Part shown: piece after piece, positions 1-5,791 of the stretch
Numbering within the stretch: the stretch's first letter is position 1
Layout: the number at the start of each line of letters is the position of its first letter
Assembly: GCA_016215305.1 (NCBI GenBank)
Contig: JACRKI010000183.1
Location: 1 to 8,701, forward strand
Reading direction: 5' to 3'
DNA length: 8,701 nt
DNA from: Candidatus Woesearchaeota archaeon
GTDB taxonomy: Archaea > Nanobdellota > Nanobdellia > Woesearchaeales > DSVV01
Notes under the pieces: model-generated
The model's input: only the letters and a program-made list of their open reading frames with translations
What the model was told of the DNA's origin: nothing
Databases searched by the model: none
Program-made: the position numbers and the translations under genes

Positions 1-391
1 GCATGGAGTCACGGACTACGCTGGGTTTTATGGCCACGGTATTTGGCATGACGTCAGCGACCTCGCCGTGTCTGCCAAAATATTTCGAGAAGGCACCAGG
101 GTCGTTATCTGGTATACTTCCTCCGTGCAACACTCCTGTTAAGGTAAGTTTGAGAGAATCGATATCTTCTCTTCCGCTGTTTTCAACGCTGAAATCCAGT
201 TTGTTGGTGTTGCTGTTGTAACAAATCTGCGGTTTGTTGTTGAGTTTTGGTATTTCAATGGAAACTCCGCCGCATTCTCCCAGAGAAGTCATGTAGGTAA
301 GGAGAACTGCTCCCAACGAAACTGCGAACGCAATGAGAAGCACTGTCGCGATTAACGGGGAAACTGCTTTTTTGTCGCTTTTGAAACTCAT
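1..391 (-). CDS. Archaeal type IV pilin-like protein, N-terminal part (runs off the left edge)
   Basis: The first 130 residues are visible; the gene continues past base 1, so no stop is seen. It starts at the ATG at 391-389. Residues 1-8 are a short charged leader (MSFKSDKK), followed by AVSPLIATVLLIAFAVSLGA, the near-invariant N-terminal helix of archaeal pilin/archaellin-like proteins (PF07790-type). Family knowledge says a PibD/EppA-type prepilin peptidase cleaves near the K-A junction and the hydrophobic helix (about residues 9-34) anchors the protein or packs in a filament core. After the helix comes a beta-rich extracellular segment with two cysteines (C40, C57) that could form a disulfide, and a VENSGREDIDSL stretch typical of the Ig-like domain of such proteins. 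The function of the exported domain cannot be read from this part. A TATA box 26 nt upstream makes the mRNA probably leaderless. Confidence 0.88.
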   Translation of the reverse strand, partial: MSFKSDKKAVSPLIATVLLIAFAVSLGAVLLTYMTSLGECGGVSIEIPKLNNKPQICYNSNTNKLDFSVENSGREDIDSLKLTLTGVLHGGSIPDNDPGAFSKYFGRHGEVADVMPNTVAIKPSVVRDSM

Positions 392-411
392 GCATTTTTT
401 CTGTGTTTGCT

Positions 412-421
412 GATATATATA
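412..421 (-). promoter_or_regulatory. TATA box of the pilin-like gene
   Basis: On the minus strand this reads CTATATATAT. Its centre is about 26 nt upstream of the ATG at 391, the distance from an archaeal TATA box to the transcription start, so the start codon is probably the first base of the mRNA. The rest of 392-612 between the two divergent genes is AT-rich, and I see no gene or RNA in it. Confidence 0.65.
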
Positions 422-612
422 GCTTTCTTAAAATTGTAACTGATTCGCTTTAGATTATTTACACGAACCGACAAAACCACCATGACCCCAATAATTTTTA
501 TGAAGTTTCAAATATTTCTTCAAATAATTTTGCGATTGTAAATCATAAGAAAATAACAAAAAATTACTTTGAAAAAGACAATAAAGTTTTCTTAGAAATT
601 TTGATAGAAACT

Positions 613-622
613 TTTATATAAT
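613..622 (+). promoter_or_regulatory. TATA box of the DUF1385 gene
   Basis: TTTATATAAT lies with its centre about 25-26 nt before the ATG at 643, and there is no Shine-Dalgarno sequence in between. This fits a leaderless transcript. It also favours the ATG at 643 over the TTG codon directly before it at 640. Confidence 0.7.
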
Positions 623-642
623 TTCCTTTCTTTGTTTGATTG

Positions 643-1572
643 ATGAAAGAAAAACAAACTTCTTCTTCCAACGAATTCCTCGCTATCGGCGGTCAGGCAG
701 TCATTGAAGGCGTGCTGATGCGGAACAAAGACACGCTCGCAATTGCTGTCCGCACAGAAAAAGGGAAAATTGTTCTCAAAAAAGAAAAAATTCCAACTCT
801 TACAGAAAAATATTCTTTCTTTGGCTGGCCGTTCTTCCGCGGCATTGTCGGATTCTTTCAAATGCTTATTATTGGGATGAAAGCATTGACCTATTCCACA
901 AATGTCGCGCTCGGCGAGGATGAAGAGGTTTTGGGATTCTGGGAAATTAGTGGTATGATTGCGTTATCTCTTGCGTTTGCGCTTGGCTTTTTTGTTCTGG
1001 TTCCATATGTCGTGACAAACTTGCTCGGATTTGATGATGTTCGTATGCCTCTTCTCTTCAACCTCATTGATGGGATTATCAAAATGGGACTGTTCTTGCT
1101 CTATGTTTATGCAATCAGTTTTATGCAGGACATTCATCGCGTGTTTCAATATCACGGCGCAGAACACAAAGCAGTGAATTGCTTTGAAGCAGGAAAGAAA
1201 CTTACTGTTGCGAATGTCCGGCAATTTTCTCCTATTCATCCTCGCTGCGGTACAAGCTTTATTATGCTCGTCATGATTGTGGGGATTTTATTGCTGTCTC
1301 TTATTGGTCCGTTGATGACGTTCTTTTTTCCTTCACTTCTTTCCCTTCCTTTCTTTTTTCAAAAAGGAGTTTTGTTTGTTATCCGAATTTTGTTTTTGCT
1401 GCCGATCGCAGGCGTGAGTTATGAGGTTTTGAAAGCCGCAGGCAAATATCGCTCGAATAAAATTCTTCAACTCGTGAATAGTCCGGGACTTTTACTTCAG
1501 AAAATTACGACGCAGGAACCTGATGACAAGCAGATAGAGGTTGCGATGAAGGCGTTGAAGGGAGTTGTTTGA
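643..1572 (+). CDS. DUF1385 family (YqhQ-like) multi-pass membrane protein
   Basis: A 309-residue integral membrane protein of the DUF1385 family (PF07136; Bacillus YqhQ is a member), with no established biochemical function. All family hallmarks are present in order: GGQAVIEGVLMR at about 16-27, an amphipathic/hydrophobic segment at 60-85, transmembrane segments at about 103-129 and 138-160, then YHGAEHKAVNCFE from 170, HPRCGTSF at 199-206, further hydrophobic helices at 207-230 and 235-262, and the conserved C-terminal block PGLLLQKITTQEPDD. The invariant His, Glu and Cys residues (HGAEH, HPRCG) face the same membrane region and could bind a metal, but that is speculation. Length is normal for the family. 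I chose the ATG at 643 because the TATA box then gives a leaderless mRNA. The neighbours on both sides are divergent or convergent, so it appears to be transcribed alone. Confidence 0.9.
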   Translation: MKEKQTSSSNEFLAIGGQAVIEGVLMRNKDTLAIAVRTEKGKIVLKKEKIPTLTEKYSFFGWPFFRGIVGFFQMLIIGMKALTYSTNVALGEDEEVLGFWEISGMIALSLAFALGFFVLVPYVVTNLLGFDDVRMPLLFNLIDGIIKMGLFLLYVYAISFMQDIHRVFQYHGAEHKAVNCFEAGKKLTVANVRQFSPIHPRCGTSFIMLVMIVGILLLSLIGPLMTFFFPSLLSLPFFFQKGVLFVIRILFLLPIAGVSYEVLKAAGKYRSNKILQLVNSPGLLLQKITTQEPDDKQIEVAMKALKGVV

Positions 1573-1617
1573 GAAGAGTTGTGATCAATCGCGGAGAATT
1601 CACGAACAAGCATCACG

Positions 1618-1753
1618 TACACGAACTCGCTGCTTTGATTTGCCTTAGAATGCTTTGGCGAACACAATAATTTTTATTTTTTTAATTTATAATAATTACA
1701 TGAAGATACTGTTGGCGGTGCTTGTGCGAGTTCAGTCTTTGTTAGTTCGTGTA
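1618..1753. repeat. Long-range inverted repeats in the convergent intergenic stretch 1573-1783
   Basis: Three complementary pairs link the left and right parts of this gap. TACACGAACT (1618-1627) is the reverse complement of AGTTCGTGTA (1744-1753). GAACTCGC (1623-1630) matches GCGAGTTC (1726-1733). ACAAGCA (1605-1611) matches TGCTTGT (1719-1725). The first two pairs compete for the same bases, so they cannot all form at once. The gap lies between the ends of two convergent genes. It may be a structured 3' UTR or a small RNA, or the matches may be remnants of duplicated sequence. No protein-like frame of useful length is seen. Confidence 0.35.
1671..1683 (+). terminator. T-rich terminator downstream of the DUF1385 gene
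   Basis: TTTTTATTTTTTT begins about 100 nt after the stop codon at 1572. Archaeal RNA polymerase terminates at T runs without needing a strong hairpin, so this is a good candidate for the 3' end of the DUF1385 transcript. Confidence 0.5.
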
Positions 1754-1783
1754 TTTTTAGCTGTTTAAAAATTCGGTTTTTTC

Positions 1784-2350
1784 TCATCTATTCTCCACAA
1801 ACACAAACCTCTTCTTTTCCAAATCAGCAACCAATTTCTTTGGTGCTTTTCCCAAGTGATGCACTCGTGCAATCACTTCCTGCCCGAGATAACATCCTTT
1901 TGTGAAGGAAACAAAATCATAACTCACATTCAAAATCATTTCATTGTTGTAATCAATATATTGCAGAGGAATATTATTTCTGAGACGAAATTCTATAAAT
2001 TCTTCTTCTGAAACATTGCTTTCCATTTTTGTTTGACTCAATAAGACTTCTTTTTTCTCAAGATCGTAATATGCAAAGAGGTCTTTCTTTCTCTCTATCT
2101 TTGTGTTCGTGAGCGCAAGATGCTGTTTGAGATGTTCGAGAAGTGGACCTGATGCTCGCTTGTCAAGGATTATGATAATTTCATTATCATTCAATTTCTG
2201 CTGCCAAAATGTCGCGACAATTCTGCCAAACTTGTCAATGCACGCATTTTGCTTTGCAGATGTTGTGTTTGTCGTTAATCCACTCAGAGATTTTTCTGCG
2301 TTTGGTTTGAGGGAAAGGATGAAATAGTTGTTAAGAGGGTAGATGCGCAT
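1784..2350 (-). CDS. Short YgfZ/GcvT-like folate-binding family protein
   Basis: The family signature KGCYLGQEVIARVHHLGK is at residues 151-168 of this 188-residue protein, and the N-terminus MRIYPLNNYFILSLKP...LSGLTTN is the usual start of YgfZ/IBA57/GcvT-like proteins. Known members use a tetrahydrofolate-type cofactor and help maintain or repair certain Fe-S enzymes (YgfZ, IBA57). The Cys in KGCYxGQ is the family's conserved cysteine. An FRLRNNIPLQ segment (121-130) matches the region just before the signature in relatives. The protein ends about 20 residues after the signature, so it lacks most of the C-terminal barrel of full-length members (E. coli YgfZ is about 326 residues). An open frame extends to an ATG at 2404, but the TATA box at 2371-2380 lies inside that extension and exactly fits a leaderless start at 2350. 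No Fe-S genes are adjacent. Confidence 0.8.
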   Translation of the reverse strand: MRIYPLNNYFILSLKPNAEKSLSGLTTNTTSAKQNACIDKFGRIVATFWQQKLNDNEIIIILDKRASGPLLEHLKQHLALTNTKIERKKDLFAYYDLEKKEVLLSQTKMESNVSEEEFIEFRLRNNIPLQYIDYNNEMILNVSYDFVSFTKGCYLGQEVIARVHHLGKAPKKLVADLEKKRFVFVENR

Positions 2351-2370
2351 ATTGGTTTGTTTTGTGATTA

Positions 2371-2380
2371 TTTTTATAAA
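2371..2380 (-). promoter_or_regulatory. TATA box of the YgfZ-like gene
   Basis: On the minus strand this reads TTTATAAAAA, centred about 26 nt before the ATG at 2350. It decides the start: a start at 2404 would lie upstream of the promoter. It sits back to back with the toxin-antitoxin promoter at 2402-2410. Confidence 0.65.
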
Positions 2381-2401
2381 TTGTTGGATTTTACCAAAAA
2401 A

Positions 2402-2410
2402 CATATAAAT
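2402..2410 (+). promoter_or_regulatory. TATA box of the toxin-antitoxin operon
   Basis: CATATAAAT lies about 36 nt upstream of the antitoxin ATG. The predicted transcription start is near 2431, giving a leader of only about 11 nt that consists almost entirely of the Shine-Dalgarno site. Antitoxins of such modules usually repress their own promoter, but no clear operator palindrome is visible here. Confidence 0.5.
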
Positions 2411-2431
2411 TAGTCAAACTTAGTTTCTATT

Positions 2432-2439
2432 AGGTGATC
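2432..2439 (+). promoter_or_regulatory. Shine-Dalgarno site of the antitoxin gene
   Basis: AGGTGATC is a perfect complement of the conserved archaeal 16S 3' tail (GATCACCT). It ends 2 nt before the ATG at 2442, with the GGTG core 5 nt away. This contrasts with the leaderless genes on either side. Confidence 0.7.
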
Positions 2440-2441
2440 TT

Positions 2442-2675
2442 ATGGTACAGGCATTAGTGACGTTAGATAATGAGACAAACAAAGTTATCAATATTGTGAA
2501 AGCAAAACATGATTTCAAAGATAAAGGACAAGCTATTGCATTTATCGTAAGAGGATATGCAGAGGAACAATTAGAACCAGAATTACACCCTGATTTTATC
2601 CATAAAATGCTTTTGATTGAGAAGCAAAAAAATATTTCTGTTTCTGATTTTGCAAAACGCTACGGGTTGAAATAA
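2442..2675 (+). CDS. DUF2683 family antitoxin-like protein
   Basis: A 77-residue protein whose N-terminal half (MVQALVTLDNETNKVINIVK, then a KDKGQAIAFIVRGYAEE helix) matches the archaeal DUF2683 family. This looks like a short beta strand followed by helices in ribbon-helix-helix fashion, as in dimeric DNA-binding antitoxins. The C-terminal half (residues 48-77, ending SVSDFAKRYGLK) is charged and helical and is the likely toxin-binding part. A RelE/ParE-type gene follows after 1 base. The antitoxin role is inferred from this arrangement and from the family usually being found in this position. It would neutralise the toxin and probably autoregulate the operon. Confidence 0.75.
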   Translation: MVQALVTLDNETNKVINIVKAKHDFKDKGQAIAFIVRGYAEEQLEPELHPDFIHKMLLIEKQKNISVSDFAKRYGLK

Positions 2676-2676
2676 C

Positions 2677-2961
2677 GTGTATGCGCTTGAAGTAAAGCCA
2701 GAAGCAGATAAAATTTTCGAGAAACTTGCCAAGAAAAATCCACGGCAGTTGTTGTTTATTGATAATAAAATAAGATCCATACAAACAAATCCCTTGCATT
2801 CTTACAAATTTTTAAGAAAACCATTGCAAATGTTCAATAGAGTTCATATCAATTCAAGTTTTGTTTTGATCTTTAAGATGGATCATGAACGACAAGTGGT
2901 TGTTATTTACTATTTTGATCATCACGATTTTGTTTATCAATGGAGACCACGAGAAAATTAA
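2677..2961 (+). CDS. RelE/ParE-superfamily toxin
   Basis: 94 residues, usual RelE/ParE length. The N-terminal YALEVKPEADKIFEKLAKKN is the strand-helix start of the fold, followed by a helix (RQLLFIDNKIRSIQTNP) and then the antiparallel sheet with RVHINSSFVLIFKM and VVVIYYFDHHDFVYQW. The last block matches the archaeal RelE-type C-terminus (DHHDxVY), where His/Tyr residues are candidate catalytic residues of a ribosome-dependent mRNA endonuclease. The start is GTG at 2677, one base after the antitoxin stop, with no good Shine-Dalgarno of its own, so translation is probably coupled and toxin output kept below antitoxin. An ATG at 2681 is in the wrong frame. The stop (2959-2961) directly abuts the purB stop on the other strand. 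A ParE-like gyrase poison is less likely but not excluded. Confidence 0.8.
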   Translation: MYALEVKPEADKIFEKLAKKNPRQLLFIDNKIRSIQTNPLHSYKFLRKPLQMFNRVHINSSFVLIFKMDHERQVVVIYYFDHHDFVYQWRPREN

Positions 2962-4347
2962 TTACAACCCCAACTCTTTTCTCCAATAATTGCAGGTTTC
3001 TTCTGTCTTCTCCACTGCTTTTCCAAGATATTGTTCTGGATTCTCAAGAATCTGTTTTTGTTCTGGCGTGAATTTTACGACAACTTCGAGAAGCTCCGGC
3101 ATTTCGCGGACTTTTTGCAAAAGTGATTTCTTTTCAAGTCTTGCAATTTCTGCTGCAACTCGTATTTTCTCATGCGCATCCTGACAGCCATGTAATGAAA
3201 GAAGAACATACAATGGCTCTGCAACAATGCTTTCTTTGCTCATCGCGAAATTTCTCTGCATTGCCTCTTTGTCCACTGCCAACTTTTTCATTGTTCTTGT
3301 CAAACGATCTATCGCAAGATAAAAATTCGCGACAATTTCTGTCGTGAATCTGCTGCTTGCGGAATTTGTCAAATCACGCTGATGCTCGCTGATTTGGTCG
3401 AGATACAACGTCATCATTCTTGGCATGGTTGCTTTATACAAACTTTTGACATGCTCAAAATGAATGGGATTTTTTTTGTGCGGCATGGTCGAACTGCCGA
3501 CTTGTTTTTCTTCAAACAATTCTCCGACTTCTCCAATTTCTGTTCGTTGGAGATGGCGCATATCATCCGCAAGATTCGCAAGCACGCCAAAACAGGAGAT
3601 AATGCTGTGAACGTAGTCTGTCATAAATTCTGGAACGACAATTTGCGTGGAATGCGTTGCTGGTTTGAGATTTAATTTTGCAAGCACATTTTTTTCAAAC
3701 GCAACTGGATCTTTGACAATCAATGAAGACGCGTTATATGCGCCGACTGCGCCGCTGAGTTGTCCCCGCAGCTGCAGGGCTTTTGCAGTGATTTCGTGAA
3801 TTCGCTCTCCCACTCTCGCGACATATTCCGCGATCGCAAATCCAAACGTGATGGGCACTGCGTGCTGTCCGTGGGTTCTGCCAATCTGAAGCGTTGCTTT
3901 TTCTTTTTCTGCAACGTAAAGAAGTGTTTTTTCCAACTCAAGAAGTTTGGGGAGGAGAACTTTTTGCGTGATGTCCTGATATCGTAATGCTTCTGCTGTG
4001 CAGATGATGTCATGGCTTGTCGCGCTGAGGTGGATGAATCGTTTTGCTTCTGGAGACACATATTCTCCAAAACAATTGACGAGTGCTCTGACGAGATGAT
4101 GAATTCTTTTTTCTTCTGCATAGACTTGTTCCGCTGTGATTAATGGCGCAGTGTGTTTTATTTCTTCAAAGATTTCTTTTGAGCAGATTCCTTCATCCGC
4201 GAATCCCGCAATGAGCGCGACTTCTGTCATTGCCATATATTCAATCAACGCGTTTTCAGAAAGATACGGCTGCAGCTGCTGAAATATTTTTTCATTGTTT
4301 GGGTAATAGCGGTAATCTATCGGGCTGATTGCGTCGAACTGCTGCAT
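2962..4347 (-). CDS. purB: Adenylosuccinate lyase
   Basis: A 461-residue cytosolic enzyme of the fumarase/aspartase superfamily, active as a homotetramer. It releases fumarate from SAICAR (giving AICAR) and from adenylosuccinate (giving AMP). The three superfamily blocks are present: SATSHDIICTAEALR at 108-122, GRTHGQHAVPITFG at 156-169 (H159 is the likely catalytic acid) and the signature GSSTMPHKKNP at 284-294 (Ser285/286 on the mobile loop is the general base). The N-terminus FDAISPIDYRY is characteristic of PurB rather than of argininosuccinate lyase or fumarase. Length is normal and all key residues are intact. A TATA-like element lies 25 nt before the ATG. The next gene on the same strand upstream is the PurC-like gene, whose classical counterpart makes this enzyme's substrate; a 349-bp gap and an own promoter separate them. 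Confidence 0.96.
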   Translation of the reverse strand: MQQFDAISPIDYRYYPNNEKIFQQLQPYLSENALIEYMAMTEVALIAGFADEGICSKEIFEEIKHTAPLITAEQVYAEEKRIHHLVRALVNCFGEYVSPEAKRFIHLSATSHDIICTAEALRYQDITQKVLLPKLLELEKTLLYVAEKEKATLQIGRTHGQHAVPITFGFAIAEYVARVGERIHEITAKALQLRGQLSGAVGAYNASSLIVKDPVAFEKNVLAKLNLKPATHSTQIVVPEFMTDYVHSIISCFGVLANLADDMRHLQRTEIGEVGELFEEKQVGSSTMPHKKNPIHFEHVKSLYKATMPRMMTLYLDQISEHQRDLTNSASSRFTTEIVANFYLAIDRLTRTMKKLAVDKEAMQRNFAMSKESIVAEPLYVLLSLHGCQDAHEKIRVAAEIARLEKKSLLQKVREMPELLEVVVKFTPEQKQILENPEQYLGKAVEKTEETCNYWRKELGL

Positions 4348-4366
4348 GATTGTATGAGTATGATGG

Positions 4367-4376
4367 AAATTAAAAA
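4367..4376 (-). promoter_or_regulatory. TATA-like box of purB
   Basis: On the minus strand this reads TTTTTAATTT, centred about 25 nt upstream of the purB ATG, with no Shine-Dalgarno between. It suggests a leaderless mRNA and transcription independent of the PurC-like gene. Confidence 0.5.
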
Positions 4377-4458
4377 GGTTGTTGTTTTGATTTGTTTTCA
4401 GTTTCTGTGCTCAGTCGAATACTTCCTATTGGAGAGCTTTTTTCATAGATTTTTGTAA

Positions 4459-4668
4459 AGGCACTGCAGAGAAAATGCACCAATGGAAGCTCTTTGTTAT
4501 TTTTCCTAAAAAAGCGATTATGGGCGTGTCATGAATACAGAATTTCTTGCTACTCTCGCTGATGCATATCAAGAGACAATTCCCATGTTAAGACATCCCT
4601 ATTGCGTTGTTGATGGAACAAAAAAAGCAACAGAAAACGCTGAAGAGATACGAGAGTTTCTTGGATGA
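4459..4668 (+). pseudogene. Possible remnant of a P-loop nucleotide kinase C-terminus
   Basis: Within the 349-bp gap 4348-4696 one plus-strand frame looks like protein. An ATG at 4531 opens 45 codons (to the TGA at 4666-4668) ending PYCVVDGTKKATENAEEIREFLG in part, with FLATLADAYQETIP before it. This resembles the last helix, VIDG strand and final helix of dTMP kinase or deoxynucleoside kinase proteins. The same frame continues upstream as KSDYGRV and, beyond one TAA at 4507-4509, as RHCRENAPMEALCYFS back to a TAA at 4456-4458. No P-loop or other kinase domain is present, so a working enzyme is excluded. It could also be a genuine small gene from the ATG at 4531, or chance. The similarity is judged by eye and is weak. 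The rest of the gap holds only the purB promoter. Confidence 0.35.
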
Positions 4669-4696
4669 GATAGGCAATAATTACGTCTGTTTCAAA

Positions 4697-5656
4697 TTAA
4701 TTCATTATCGCTTTCTTAATCTCTTCAACATCATTCATCTCTTCCTTTAACTCTATCTTTTCCCCGAGAAGTTGTTCTGTTAATTCAAGTAATTCTTCTG
4801 CTGCCTTGACCTTTATCTCTTCAGGAATTGGCGGCGCGGGACCATTGCCGGTAAACCCAACAGAAGCAAGCCATTCTGCAACAACTGTTTCTTGTACTGT
4901 TTTTTGCGGAAGATCTGTAGCAAACGCTGTCTCATACGCTTCTGTCTTCCAATACGTTGCACTATCGAGCGTATGCAAACCAGTCATCAGAACAAGCTCA
5001 TTATTTGCAATGCCAAATTCATATTTTGCAGACGCAAGAATCAATCCCTGCTTTGCCGCGTGCGTCGTTCCTTGGCTAAACAACTTTAAACAAATTTCTT
5101 CTGCTTCCTCAAACAAGATTTCATCCACTAATCCTTCTGCAAAAATTGTTTCTCTTGTTGTTATATTCTTATTGACAATCGGAACAATGATTGGTGTTTC
5201 TAACTTTTGGTTTTCTTTCAAACCTGCTGGAAGATTGTTTCCAAAATAATTTTTGACTCCATTCTTGTACTGATCCCACATGTTTGGCTTTCTTCCATTT
5301 TCATTTGTGATAAATCCATGCACGCGGAATGAAACTGCAAACTCCACAGCGTTTCTTCTGAGAAGAACTCTTTGATGCGGCGCGGTAATAAAATCAACAG
5401 GACAAATGTCTGCTGCTAATTCTGCGAAAAACGCGGCTGCTTGCGCAAGAATTACTCCTTTGTATGGAATCGTTCCTATAATTCTTTGGTGCGCAACAAC
5501 TCTGTCTGTCGCAATCCATGTTTTTGCTTCTGGTGTTGTGTAGATATCCCATTGATCCGTCTGTTCTCGCTGCCCTGAGAATTGTGTTTTCTCGATTGTT
5601 TCTGTGTTTGTGAATAGGTCTGTTGATACTTCTTTATTTTGTTTCTTTGTTGTCAT
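4697..5656 (-). CDS. SAICAR synthetase (PurC)-fold protein with altered active-site motifs
   Basis: A 319-residue protein close in length to the eukaryote-type enzyme (yeast Ade1 is 306). Scaffold matches run in PurC order: ATDR (49-52), GTIPYKG (61-67), a VHGFIT strand (112-117), YKNGVKNYFGNNLPAGLKENQKL in part (130-152), KYEFGI (211-216), HTLDSATYW (228-236) and a long C-terminal helix. True PurC joins aspartate to CAIR using ATP. Here the hallmark residues are changed: GKVRD becomes SGQRE (27-31), DRISAFD becomes DRVVAHQ, VRGYITGS becomes VHGFITNE, TPSTKA becomes VPIVNK, ADTKFEFG becomes ASAKYEFG, and VDEVLTPDSSRFW becomes MTGLHTLDSATYW. Lost residues include the Lys of the N-terminal loop, the acidic pair and the Arg of DSSR that contact nucleotide, metal or CAIR. 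It is probably a neofunctionalised or non-catalytic paralogue; a very divergent active PurC is possible. Its neighbour purB keeps a purine link plausible. Confidence 0.8.
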   Translation of the reverse strand: MTTKKQNKEVSTDLFTNTETIEKTQFSGQREQTDQWDIYTTPEAKTWIATDRVVAHQRIIGTIPYKGVILAQAAAFFAELAADICPVDFITAPHQRVLLRRNAVEFAVSFRVHGFITNENGRKPNMWDQYKNGVKNYFGNNLPAGLKENQKLETPIIVPIVNKNITTRETIFAEGLVDEILFEEAEEICLKLFSQGTTHAAKQGLILASAKYEFGIANNELVLMTGLHTLDSATYWKTEAYETAFATDLPQKTVQETVVAEWLASVGFTGNGPAPPIPEEIKVKAAEELLELTEQLLGEKIELKEEMNDVEEIKKAIMN

Positions 5657-5791
5657 TGTTTTAATCTCTATTTCTTCAGAAAGCAGATTATTCTTTACGC
5701 ATGAAGAAATCTTTGCGACAAGAAATTGCTTGCTGTTCTATAAGAATAATTATGTAAACTCATGGCAGATTTATAAAGTTTTGTCTTGGTT
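5657..5791 (-). promoter_or_regulatory. Upstream region of the PurC-like gene
   Basis: 135 bp between the transporter stop and the PurC-like start. No TATA box lies at the leaderless distance from 5656. The best candidate is CTTTATAAAT at 5778-5769 on the minus strand, which would give a leader of about 90 nt containing a four-codon frame (ATG at 5702). Only a weak GAGAT precedes the start codon. No T run follows the transporter stop, so read-through from the Mg2+-type operon is also possible. Confidence 0.35.

Noticed and set aside
640..642. TTG as start of the DUF1385 gene
   Set aside because: An ATG follows directly, at the right distance from the TATA box for a leaderless start.
1700..1768. 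22-codon hydrophobic frame (MKILLAVLVRVQ...)
   Set aside because: Too short to judge, no Shine-Dalgarno, only a weak T-rich element upstream, and it overlaps the inverted repeats. Could be checked by ribosome profiling.
2351..2404. N-terminal extension of the YgfZ-like protein to an ATG at 2404
   Set aside because: The promoter TATA element lies inside it, family members begin at the equivalent of residue 1 at 2350, and the extension is low-complexity.
4806..5249. 147-codon plus-strand frame opposite the PurC-like gene
   Set aside because: Shadow of a recognisable coding sequence; no start signals and no protein-like motifs.
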